Assembly (NCBI GenBank): GCA_013203525.1
Contig: JABMQB010000235.1
Span: forward strand, 1 to 5,660
DNA from: Mariniphaga sp.
GTDB lineage: Bacteria; Bacteroidota; Bacteroidia; Bacteroidales; Prolixibacteraceae
Length of the DNA: 5,660 nucleotides
Direction: 5' to 3'
In this document: positions 1-5,401 of the stretch, piece after piece
Layout: every line of letters starts with the position of its first letter
How positions within the stretch are numbered: position 1 is the first letter of the stretch
The notes under the pieces: generated by a model
Databases searched by the model: none
Told to the model about the DNA's origin: nothing
What the model saw: only the letters and a program-made list of their open reading frames with translations
Program-made: the position numbers and the translations under genes

Positions 1-130
1 AAAAAGTGCAATTAAAATTTATAATAATAAAAGGCTTCATGTATCTTTAAGGTACAAAACACCAAATAGCGTGTTTAAAAATGTAGCTTAAAATAATGTT
101 TAACCTGTAGCCGTATCTTAGGACTAGACA
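1..130 (+). mobile_element. Right end of an IS3-family insertion sequence (partial)
   Basis: The segment carries the last codons of an IS3-type transposase followed by about 40 non-coding bases ending in CTAGACA. The last 25 bases (106-130, TGTAGCCG...CTAGACA) look like an IS3-family terminal inverted repeat, since these elements usually begin TG and end CA. The left end lies outside the window, so neither the repeat pairing nor a target duplication can be checked. The boundary at 130 is inferred from the terminal CA and could be off by a few bases. The bases after it are ordinary AT-rich spacer. Confidence 0.6.
2..91 (+). CDS. IS3-family transposase, C-terminal end (partial, starts before the window)
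   Basis: An open frame runs from the window edge to TAA at 89-91 and gives 29 residues. They include YNNKRLHVSLRYKTP, which matches the last conserved piece of the IS3 OrfB integrase core (DDE/rve family). That piece usually reads YN..RPH.SLgYkTP, just after the catalytic glutamate. The catalytic D, D and E residues lie upstream of the window, so it cannot be said whether the transposase is intact. OrfB cuts and joins the ends of its own element and is normally made by frameshifting from OrfA. The 39 bases between the stop and the probable IS end are the usual short tail of such an element. Confidence 0.7.
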   Translation, partial: KSAIKIYNNKRLHVSLRYKTPNSVFKNVA

Positions 131-236
131 TTTAAGAGAACGAAATATGATAGATAATGAATAAGGAATATTTTGAAATAAAAGATAATTGCATGAAATG
201 TTTACTTGGTCAGAAACTTACTTAAAACTTTAAAAT

Positions 237-416
237 ATGAATTACATCTGGATTATAATTATTGTGCTTTACATCGTATTGGCTCATTTGATTGCACAGT
301 ACATTGGAGCAAAACGTGAAATAGGATATGGTAAATCAATTTTTTGGTCAATTCTATTCAGTCCGATAATAGGATTTATTATTACAATATTAAGCAAACA
401 GACTGATAAACAATAA
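237..416 (+). CDS. Small two-helix membrane protein, 59 aa, unknown function
   Basis: ATG at 237 opens a 59-codon frame ending TAA 414-416. The protein has a hydrophobic N-terminal helix (about residues 4-20, IWIIIIVLYIVLAHLIA). A short basic loop follows (AKREIGYGK, 25-33), then a second hydrophobic helix (35-52, ending SPIIGFIITILS) and a polar tail. The pattern of a loop with KR.IGYG and then S..FSPIIG..I..LS is common in short Bacteroidota membrane proteins of unknown role; I know of no assigned function. The start is preceded by an A-rich stretch rather than a Shine-Dalgarno site, which is normal for this phylum. It stands alone between an IS end and a hairpin island, so it may be accessory cargo. 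The paired helices and conserved-looking loop argue for a real gene. Confidence 0.65.
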   Translation: MNYIWIIIIVLYIVLAHLIAQYIGAKREIGYGKSIFWSILFSPIIGFIITILSKQTDKQ

Positions 417-435
417 ACTGCACACAATAATTAAG

Positions 436-468
436 CGTTCGGGTGGTCGGCACGACCCAGCCTGAACG
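436..468. repeat. GC-rich hairpin in an AT-rich spacer
   Basis: CGTTCGGG (436-443) pairs with CCTGAACG (461-468), with one G-T wobble. Inside it, GGTCG (445-449) pairs with CGACC (453-457) around a GCA loop. One unpaired base on the left and three on the right separate the two helices. The surrounding stretch to about 500 is much richer in G and C than the flanking DNA. No run of T follows, so it does not look like a simple intrinsic terminator for the gene ending at 416. It could be a structured RNA fragment, a recombination site, or the remnant of a retroelement such as a group II intron. I cannot tell which. Confidence 0.5.
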
Positions 469-581
469 TGGTGTTGACGAAACCGGCATGAGAGCTTCCT
501 ATTATGGGGAATGATTTGTTTTTATTTGAGGTTTGTTAGTTTGGTTTATTATCACAATTTAGTTTTCCTCTTGCTTTTTAA

Positions 582-740
582 GTATTATTTCTAATTTTTG
601 AGGCTGATGGTTGGGGAGGACAAATGATTTCAATTATTCCTTCCCTTGATATGATTGTGATTATTAAATGCGATGAAGTAAACCCAGGTGAAAATAATTC
701 TTATAGAGTCCTAGAGCTATCAATTGAATCAGCTCTTTAA
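582..740 (+). pseudogene. Serine hydrolase (beta-lactamase family), C-terminal remnant
   Basis: The open frame between the stop at 579-581 and TAA 738-740 reads GWGGQMISIIPSLDMIVIIK from 609 on. This resembles the conserved C-terminal block of class C beta-lactamase-related hydrolases (PF00144), usually a GxGGQ turn followed by a strand of the type IxVIPxLDxVVV. The rest of the frame (to ESAL) fits the short tail of these proteins. The family is about 300-500 aa. Here the SxxK and YxN catalytic motifs are absent, and a stop lies just upstream of the matching part. The residues before position 600 do not look homologous. I read this as a leftover of a deleted gene, perhaps lost when the mobile DNA to the left arrived. 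It is very unlikely to be functional. Confidence 0.55.
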
Positions 741-984
741 ATAAATCATTAAAAAGTATATTCTATTTGCATGTTTTATTTAAAAAGGATGAATGAAATG
801 ATTTAAAAAACGAAAACACTATACAACAACAGCTATGTTGCTTATGTTCCATTCTGTCGCACGTCACATAGCTAAATCACTATGTTCAATTTCGACCAAC
901 ATTATAGATTGGAAGATAGTTTTTATTACTTTTAGATTTACAAAATTAATATTCAGAATATTCTAAAACTTTAAATATAGATAG
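741..984. other. Non-coding spacer before the acetyltransferase gene
   Basis: Apart from the palindrome at 817-890, this AT-rich stretch shows no reading frame I would defend. A possible promoter -7 element, TACTTTTA (927-934), matches the Bacteroidota consensus TAnnTTTG at all but the last base. There is no good upstream TTTG at the right distance, so that assignment is weak. Confidence 0.4.
817..890. repeat. Imperfect palindrome resembling an integron attC site
   Basis: AGCTATGT (831-838) is perfectly complementary to ACATAGCT (866-873). TGC (839-841) then pairs with GCA (859-861), leaving CGTC (862-865) unpaired on one side only. The outer boxes ATACAAC (821-827) and GTTCAAT (884-890) each match six of seven positions of the attC core boxes RYYYAAC and GTTRRRY, and pair with each other at five of seven. 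The span of 70 bases and the one-sided extrahelical bases fit attC architecture. CACTAT also occurs twice in direct orientation (817-822 and 878-883). No integrase gene is in the window. It could instead be an unrelated intergenic palindrome. Confidence 0.4.
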
Positions 985-1563
985 ATGAAATTATTAATAC
1001 TTATTAGTGCAATAAGGCTTATTCCACACATTGTGCTTCTTAATACCCATAAAAGTAAAAAGATTATTAAATATGAAATAAAGAGATGGTTGCAAATAAA
1101 GAACAGGGCAAAAAACATTCAATTTGGTTTTTTAGAGCTAATGACATTTTTCCCTGAATTTCGAAATCTTTTCTATAAAAGAATTGGGGGTTATTCCAGG
1201 TTGATAAGCTGGATGTGCCCAAAAATGAATACCCTTTTTATAACTACAGAAGATATTGGACCCGGATTATTTATTCAACATGGTTTTGCCACTATAATAG
1301 CGGCAAATTCAATAGGAAAAGACTGCTGGATAAACCAACAGGTTACAATTGGATTTTCAAATACAACTGATTCTCCCACAATAGGCGATAATGTTACTAT
1401 ACTTGCCGGGGCTAAAATAATAGGTGGTATAAAAATAGGGAACAATTCTAAAGCCGGAGCAAATTCAGTTGTTGTAAAAGATGTCCCTGAAAACTGTGTT
1501 GTTGTGGGTGTACCTGCTTATATAATTCGAAGGAATGGAATTAAGGTGAAAGAAAAGTTATAA
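985..1563 (+). CDS. CysE-like serine O-acetyltransferase family protein (left-handed beta-helix)
   Basis: The 192-aa protein likely moves an acetyl group from acetyl-CoA to a hydroxyl. Residues 1-80 form a helical, partly hydrophobic N-terminal part. Residues from about 90 on are hexapeptide repeats of a left-handed beta-helix: IGPGLFIQHG, IGKDCWINQQVTIG, IGDNVTILAGAKIIGG, IKIGNNSKAGANSVVVKDV. They end in the typical GVPAYII cap. His99 in the GLFIQHG segment lines up with the catalytic histidine of serine acetyltransferases (DHATG in E. coli CysE). The DIHP aspartate motif of true CysE is not seen. The protein is also shorter than CysE (about 270 aa). Such short versions often acetylate sugars in polysaccharide pathways, so the substrate could be serine or a glycan. 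No glycosyltransferase or cysteine gene lies nearby to decide. ATG 985 begins a typical family N-terminus. Confidence 0.8.
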   Translation: MKLLILISAIRLIPHIVLLNTHKSKKIIKYEIKRWLQIKNRAKNIQFGFLELMTFFPEFRNLFYKRIGGYSRLISWMCPKMNTLFITTEDIGPGLFIQHGFATIIAANSIGKDCWINQQVTIGFSNTTDSPTIGDNVTILAGAKIIGGIKIGNNSKAGANSVVVKDVPENCVVVGVPAYIIRRNGIKVKEKL

Positions 1564-1664
1564 AAATCCTGCGCATCCATTTAATAATTCATAATTTAAT
1601 GATTTTACCTAAAGGCCAAACTATTTAAAACCAACAATTAAGAATTAAATAAAACTAATATTCC

Positions 1665-1898
1665 ATGGAAAAAACAGAAAAAATACTCACACTTAAAAAT
1701 GGTATCGAAGCCCAGGTAATGGATAGTATTTTAAATGAAAAAGAAATTCCTCATATTATTCATTCGTACCATGATTCTGCCTACGACGGAATTTACCAAA
1801 CCCAGTCGGCCTGGGGTTATATTGAAGCTTTACCTGAATATGCTAAAAAGATTCTGGATATTTATAGGGAAATGGAAGACAATTTGAAAACAGAATAA
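1665..1898 (+). CDS. DUF2007-like small protein (putative signal-transducing)
   Basis: This 77-aa protein has the layout of the DUF2007 family (PF09413): a short strand (KILTLKNG), a helix with A..M.SIL.EKEIPHII that scans like the family's 'A..iks.Le..gIp..i', and a variable loop (residues 34-49). A strand (WGYIEALPEY) and a closing helix (AKKILDIYREM) follow. The family is called putative signal-transducing but has no established biochemical role. There is no signal peptide or membrane segment, so it should be cytosolic. It ends eight bases before the DUF3795 gene on the same strand, so the two are probably cotranscribed. The spacer upstream (1564-1664) shows no clear hairpin or promoter. 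The family call rests on the fold-like pattern and is moderately sure. Confidence 0.65.
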   Translation: MEKTEKILTLKNGIEAQVMDSILNEKEIPHIIHSYHDSAYDGIYQTQSAWGYIEALPEYAKKILDIYREMEDNLKTE

Positions 1899-1906
1899 AT
1901 CCTTAA

Positions 1907-2338
1907 ATGGAATATTTAAAGCAAAAAAACAATTTTGATGAATTAGCACCTTGCGGAGTATTTTGCGGCGCATGCCCTTCGTATAATAAAACATGCCTGG
2001 GTTGTGCTTCCGATAATAAGAACCAAAAGAGGCAAAGCAAATGGGGTTGTAAAATCAGAGTTTGCTGTTACGATAAAATGAAGTTAAAATATTGTATCGA
2101 TTGTAAAGAATATCCCTGTAATATTTACAGGAAAAAACTACTTTCAACTCACGAAAATGATCCGCGGTTTACATACCGGTTTGAAATTCCTTATCAATTT
2201 CCAAAAATAAAATCAATGGGAATTGAAAATTATTACAAATATCAAATACAACGTTGGAAATGTGATACTTGTGAAGGTACTATTCGGTTTTATAACTATA
2301 CATGTGATAATTGCGGAAAAAAATTATTAGTGCAATAA
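1907..2338 (+). CDS. Cysteine-rich DUF3795 family protein with C-terminal zinc ribbon
   Basis: The protein has 143 aa and 15 cysteines. Residues 13-71 carry the DUF3795 pattern: LAPCG.FCGACPSY (Cys16, 20, 23), CLGC (30, 33), C...RVCC (48, 53, 54), YCIDC (63, 66) and YPC (71). Spacing of this kind suggests bound metal, zinc or possibly an iron-sulfur cluster; the family's function is not known. After a linker (72-115) there is a second cysteine set, KCDTC (119, 122) and CDNC (133, 136), which reads as a zinc ribbon and is an extra beyond the core domain. No signal peptide or membrane segment is visible. ATG 1907 lies eight bases after the DUF2007-like stop, supporting a two-gene transcript. 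It ends 91 bases before the prfC start, and that gap holds the prfC promoter. Confidence 0.8.
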   Translation: MEYLKQKNNFDELAPCGVFCGACPSYNKTCLGCASDNKNQKRQSKWGCKIRVCCYDKMKLKYCIDCKEYPCNIYRKKLLSTHENDPRFTYRFEIPYQFPKIKSMGIENYYKYQIQRWKCDTCEGTIRFYNYTCDNCGKKLLVQ

Positions 2339-2377
2339 ATTGATTACCAGCATTTTTTCAAACTTTTCACAATTAAC

Positions 2378-2408
2378 TTTAATCTTCAAACTTCTTTCCC
2401 TACTTTTG
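2378..2408 (+). promoter_or_regulatory. Bacteroidota-type promoter for prfC
   Basis: TACTTTTG (2401-2408) is a full match to the Bacteroidota primary-sigma -7 element TAnnTTTG. Exactly 19 bases upstream stands TTTA (2378-2381), three of four bases of the -33 element TTTG. Transcription would begin near 2413-2415, leaving a leader of about 15-17 bases before ATG 2430. Its place decides the prfC start: a protein begun at TTG 2340 would need an mRNA starting upstream of this promoter. Confidence 0.7.
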
Positions 2409-2429
2409 CGCGTTCAATTTTTAAAGCGC

Positions 2430-4004
2430 ATGAAATTTTCTGAGGAGATAAAACGAAGAAGGACATTTGGGATTGTCAGCCATCCTGATGCTGGAAAAAC
2501 AACCTTAACTGAAAAGTTACTTTTGTTTGGTGGGGCTATCCATATTGCCGGTGCTGTAAAAAATAATAAAATAAAAAAAGGAGCAACCTCCGATTTTATG
2601 GAGATTGAACGCCAACGGGGTATTTCAGTAGCAACTTCAGTAATGGGATTTGAGTATGAAGGATATAAAATAAATATCCTCGACACTCCCGGCCATCAGG
2701 ATTTTCAGGAAGATACATTTCGCACGCTTACCGCCGTCGACAGCGTAATAATAGTTATTGATGCTGCAAAAGGTGTTGAACCACAAACCGAAAAACTAAT
2801 GAACGTTTGCCGGATGCGAAAAACACCGGTTATTGTTTTTATCAATAAAATGGACCGCCCGGCCCAGGATACATTTTCTCTGTTGGATGAAATCGAAGAT
2901 CAGTTAAAAATAAAAGTCAGGCCATTAAGCTGGCCAATTAACAACGGCCCCGATTTTAAGGGTGTTTATAACCTGTATAATCACAGCCTAAAATTGTTTG
3001 ACCCAAGCATTCAGGATATTGAAGAAAAAGTTGAGTTTAAGGATATTTCATCTTCCGAGTTAGAAAACTATATAGGTGATGATGCAGAAACGCTTCGAGA
3101 AGAACTTGAACTGGTTGAAGGTGTTTACCCTGAATTTGAATCAAAACCCTATTTAGAAGGAGAACTGGCACCTGTTTTTTTTGGTAGCGCACTTTACAAT
3201 TTTGGAGTTCAAGAACTGCTCCATACCTTTGTAGAAATTGCCCCAACCCCGCAACCGGTGCAAACCGATGAACGAATTGTAAAACCTGAGGAAGAAAAAC
3301 TAAGCGGATTCATTTTTAAAATACATGCCAATATCGACCCAAACCACAGAAGCCGGATTGCATTTCTAAAAGTTTGTTCCGGCACATTCGAAAGAAATAA
3401 AACATATAAACATGTAAGGTTGGGCAAAACCCTTCGCATTTCAAGCCCAACAACTTTTATGGCTTCGCAAAAAGAAATTGTTGATTTTGCCTATCCGGGC
3501 GATATTGTTGGGTTACCTGATACCGGGAATTTTATTATCGGTGACACCTTAACCGAAGGTGAAAACATTCATTTTAAAGGATTACCCAGTTTTTCACCCG
3601 AACTTTTCCGTTATATTGAAAATGCAGACCCAATGAAATCGAAACAACTGGGTAAAGGAGTTGACCAGTTAATGGACGAGGGAGTTGCGCAGTTATTTAC
3701 CAGCCAGTTTAATGGACGGAAAATTATAGGAACTGTAGGCCAGCTTCAGTTTGAAGTTATCCAGTTCCGCCTCGAACATGAATATGGAGCCAAATGCCGG
3801 TTTGAGCCAATTCAAATGTATAAAGCATGTTGGATACAAAGTGATAATCATGCGTCTTTAGAAGAATTCAAAAAACGTAAATACCAGAAAATGGCTAAAG
3901 ACAAACGGGGGCGTGATGTTTTTATGGCCGATTCGCAATTTATCCTGCAAATGGCACAAGATGAATTTAAAGATATTTCTTTTCATTTTACTTCGGAATA
4001 TTAA
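2430..4004 (+). CDS. prfC: Peptide chain release factor 3 (RF3, translational GTPase)
   Basis: RF3 is a cytosolic GTPase that removes RF1 or RF2 from the ribosome after peptide release. From ATG 2430 the protein has 524 aa, against 529 in E. coli, and opens with the family N-terminus (FSEEIKRRRTFGIVSHPDAG). GTPase motifs are complete: G1 SHPDAGKTT (17-25), G3 DTPGH (85-89), G4 NKMD (139-142) and G5 GSAL (252-255). The segment SDFMEIERQRGISV (54-67) covers switch I. An elongation-factor-like beta-barrel domain (about 290-385) and the RF3 C-terminal domain with GQLQFEVIQFRLEHEYGA follow. The frame stays open upstream to TTG 2340, but those 30 residues are hydrophobic, unlike any RF3 I know, and overlap the promoter. 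ATG 2430 is therefore preferred. The gene seems to be transcribed alone. Confidence 0.95.
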   Translation: MKFSEEIKRRRTFGIVSHPDAGKTTLTEKLLLFGGAIHIAGAVKNNKIKKGATSDFMEIERQRGISVATSVMGFEYEGYKINILDTPGHQDFQEDTFRTLTAVDSVIIVIDAAKGVEPQTEKLMNVCRMRKTPVIVFINKMDRPAQDTFSLLDEIEDQLKIKVRPLSWPINNGPDFKGVYNLYNHSLKLFDPSIQDIEEKVEFKDISSSELENYIGDDAETLREELELVEGVYPEFESKPYLEGELAPVFFGSALYNFGVQELLHTFVEIAPTPQPVQTDERIVKPEEEKLSGFIFKIHANIDPNHRSRIAFLKVCSGTFERNKTYKHVRLGKTLRISSPTTFMASQKEIVDFAYPGDIVGLPDTGNFIIGDTLTEGENIHFKGLPSFSPELFRYIENADPMKSKQLGKGVDQLMDEGVAQLFTSQFNGRKIIGTVGQLQFEVIQFRLEHEYGAKCRFEPIQMYKACWIQSDNHASLEEFKKRKYQKMAKDKRGRDVFMADSQFILQMAQDEFKDISFHFTSEY

Positions 4005-4028
4005 AAATTAAAAATCTGATATCTAATT

Positions 4029-4074
4029 TCATAGTGAGCCTGCCTGCCCCGATTACTCGATGGTCGAACTATGA
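4029..4074. repeat. Decayed REP-like palindrome
   Basis: TCATAGT (4029-4035) pairs perfectly with ACTATGA (4068-4074). The bases next to the arms (gagc, and gtcga on the other side) resemble the short intergenic palindrome of the type TCATAGTGAGC...GTCGAACTATGA seen in many Bacteroidota. A GC-richer inner part with CCCGA and TCGATGG looks like a second, imperfect stem. It lies between the prfC stop and the next gene. It could still act as a weak transcript end, but no T run follows. Confidence 0.5.
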
Positions 4075-4091
4075 TTGTGTTGCTTTGTTTA

Positions 4092-4117
4092 TCACCCTTA
4101 GACAAGCTCTGGATGAC
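4092..4117 (-). repeat. Copy of a widespread GTCATCC...GAGCTTGTC-type intergenic repeat
   Basis: Read on the minus strand, this stretch starts GTCATCC, continues AGAGCTTGTC and ends AAGGGTGA. It is a slightly mutated copy of the imperfect palindrome GTCATCCTGAGCTTGTC with GAAGGATGA, which is dispersed between genes in many bacteria. The two ends (TCACCC and GGATGA on the plus strand) are near-complementary. It sits 17 bases after the other palindrome, so the prfC downstream spacer has collected two such elements. Confidence 0.5.
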
Positions 4118-4168
4118 TTATTGCACTATCCAATTCTGTAATTTCTTATATTAGCTAAAAATTTCAGG

Positions 4169-4744
4169 ATGATTTTACTTGATACCTTTTACGAAACGTC
4201 TCTATTTACCTATCTAATCCTCCCAATCCTGATATTTATTGCCCGTATTTTCGATGTTACAATTGGTACCGTCCGAATTGTGATGGTATCAAAAGGACAA
4301 AAAATATTGGCCCCAATTCTTGGTTTTTTTGAAGTACTTCTATGGCTTATTGCTATTTCAAAAATATTCGAAAATTTGGATAACTGGGTTTGTTTTGTAA
4401 CCTATGCAGCCGGTTTTGCAACCGGAAATTATATAGGACTAATAATCGAAGAAAAGCTTGCTGTTGGAATTGTACGTATTCAAATTGTAACCCGCACAGA
4501 ATCATCAAAATTAATTACCAGCTTAAAAGAATCAGGGTATGGAATTACACACCTGAACGCACAGGGCTCAGCCGAGAATGTTAGTATTATTTATACTGTC
4601 CTGAAAAGGAATGATGTCCCCGTTGTTGAAGGGATTATCAGAAAATACAACCCAAATGCCTTCTATTCAGTAGAAGACGTAAAATATGTTAACAAAGGCA
4701 TCTTCCCCATAAAACAAGCTACAAGGTGGAGAAGTGGAAAGTAA
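4169..4744 (+). CDS. DUF5698/DUF2179 membrane protein (UPF0316 family)
   Basis: The 191-aa protein has three membrane helices at about residues 13-35, 46-66 and 72-95, then a soluble C-terminal domain. The membrane part carries the family signature: ARIFDVTIGTVRIVMVSKG (25-43), GFFEVLLWLIAISKI (52-66), and YAAGFATGNYIGLIIEEKLA (79-98). The tail (about 105-172) is a DUF2179 domain with LKESGYGITHLNAQG and a TVLKR...V..IIRKYNPNAFYSVEDV segment. DUF2179 folds like a small ligand- or partner-sensing ferredoxin-type domain, but no ligand or function is established. It should lie in the inner membrane with the tail in the cytoplasm. The gene is separated from prfC by 164 bases of repeats. A -7-like TAATTTCT near 4139-4146 is a poor promoter candidate. 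Confidence 0.85.
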   Translation: MILLDTFYETSLFTYLILPILIFIARIFDVTIGTVRIVMVSKGQKILAPILGFFEVLLWLIAISKIFENLDNWVCFVTYAAGFATGNYIGLIIEEKLAVGIVRIQIVTRTESSKLITSLKESGYGITHLNAQGSAENVSIIYTVLKRNDVPVVEGIIRKYNPNAFYSVEDVKYVNKGIFPIKQATRWRSGK

Positions 4745-4760
4745 AAAACCTTGGCCAAGG
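4743..4760 (-). terminator. Possible minus-strand terminator palindrome
   Basis: CCTTGGCCAAGG (4749-4760) is a perfect 12-base palindrome. On the minus strand it is followed at once by six T residues, as in an intrinsic terminator. The helix is short, because a few central bases must form the loop. The nearest minus-strand gene ends about 310 bases away. On the plus strand the trailing bases are CTTAATAT, a poorer fit for ending the gene that stops at 4744. Confidence 0.3.
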
Positions 4761-4949
4761 CTTAATATAAAAAATCTGTACATCGGCATTAAAAGTATCT
4801 GACTGGTTTATAAAAAATGATTTATACTGCAATTATTGTAATTATATTAAAAACCTTTTAAATTAGTAGGGTATAAACCAAGATTAAACTGGCAACTGAT
4901 TAATATCAACAAAATTATTTTCCTGAAAAGAATAAAAACCAAAATAAAT
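4761..4949. other. AT-rich spacer, nothing recognised
   Basis: I see no reading frame, RNA gene, strong hairpin or good promoter match here. With the remnant at 4950-5045 it makes up a gene-poor gap of about 325 bases. It may have been the upstream region of the gene whose N-terminus survives at 4950. Confidence 0.4.
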
Positions 4950-5045
4950 ATGGCTGCCCAACCTAATAAGTTTAACAAGTTCTGGCAAGAGCTAAAACGC
5001 CGGAAGGTTAAAAGTCTCACTTTTTACTGGTTAAAAACGAAATGA
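4950..5045 (+). pseudogene. N-terminal remnant of an 'FWQELKRRKV' family protein
   Basis: ATG 4950 opens a 31-codon frame ending TGA 5043-5045. Residues 1-20 (MAAQPNKFNKFWQELKRRKV) match the conserved start of large Bacteroidota and proteobacterial proteins. These continue with a membrane helix of the VYAAAAFVILEL type and then tetratricopeptide repeats, sometimes with a cyclase-like or DNA-binding part. Here the match stops after RKV and the next residues (KSLTFYWLKTK) do not fit. The membrane helix and everything after it are gone. The start context (A-rich, AAAATAAAT before ATG) looks like a real translation start. I read it as a gene truncated by deletion, not as a working small protein. 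Confidence 0.5.
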
Positions 5046-5070
5046 AAATTTCATGGAAGTTGAAGATATA

Positions 5071-5331
5071 TCAAGTATCAAAGATTAATTCCTCCTCAAA
5101 TTCAATAATCAAAGCCCCTGACTTGTTTAAGCGTAACATTAAATCGTGAGATTTCTTATCTATACCTAAAAATTCCAGGAAATTATTAACTATTTTTTCA
5201 GGCAGGTTTTGAAGGAGAGTGTTTTCGTCAATTCCGAACTTCTTTAATTCTTTATCTTCAACAAGGGACCTTTTTAATACTTCAAAACAGTGGTTATCTG
5301 GTTCTTTGTGAATCAAGTTAATTCTTTTCAT
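5071..5331 (-). CDS. Hypothetical protein, 86 aa
   Basis: The frame starts at ATG (5329-5331) on the minus strand and ends TGA at 5071-5073. I do not recognise the family. The protein looks soluble, with no signal peptide or membrane segment. The N-terminal half is charged and probably helical (CFEVLKRSLVEDKELKKFG). The middle holds LPEKIVNNFLEFLGI, another likely helix. The C-terminus is a probable strand followed by an acidic end (ALIIEFEEELIFDT). It lies 70 bases downstream of a second minus-strand gene (5402-5660), so the two may share a transcript. Codon use is ordinary for the window. The alternation of polar and hydrophobic residues and the plausible neighbour support a real gene, but no function can be given. 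Confidence 0.55.
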   Translation of the reverse strand: MKRINLIHKEPDNHCFEVLKRSLVEDKELKKFGIDENTLLQNLPEKIVNNFLEFLGIDKKSHDLMLRLNKSGALIIEFEEELIFDT

Positions 5332-5401
5332 AAAACAGTTTCGTTGCTATAATTTTTCCATATAAAATTGACAAAACCACCAAATTTGTTTTTCATATTC
5401 T

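Noticed and set aside
157..225. 22-codon frame after the IS end
   Set aside because: Too short, no recognisable family; the stretch looks like degenerate AT-rich intergenic repeat (GATAATGAATAAGGAATATT type).
2414..2686. 90-codon minus-strand frame
   Set aside because: It lies antisense to the conserved GTPase domain of prfC and resembles no protein; a shadow of the real gene.
3037..3439. Two overlapping minus-strand frames
   Set aside because: Both are antisense to prfC and have no independent support.
4390..4584. 64-codon plus-strand frame
   Set aside because: It sits wholly inside the DUF5698/DUF2179 gene in another frame and has a cysteine- and arginine-rich shadow composition.
5042..5054. 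Palindrome ATGAAA-A-TTTCAT
   Set aside because: Short and AT-only apart from two bases; expected often by chance in this DNA, and no T run or gene end fits it well.
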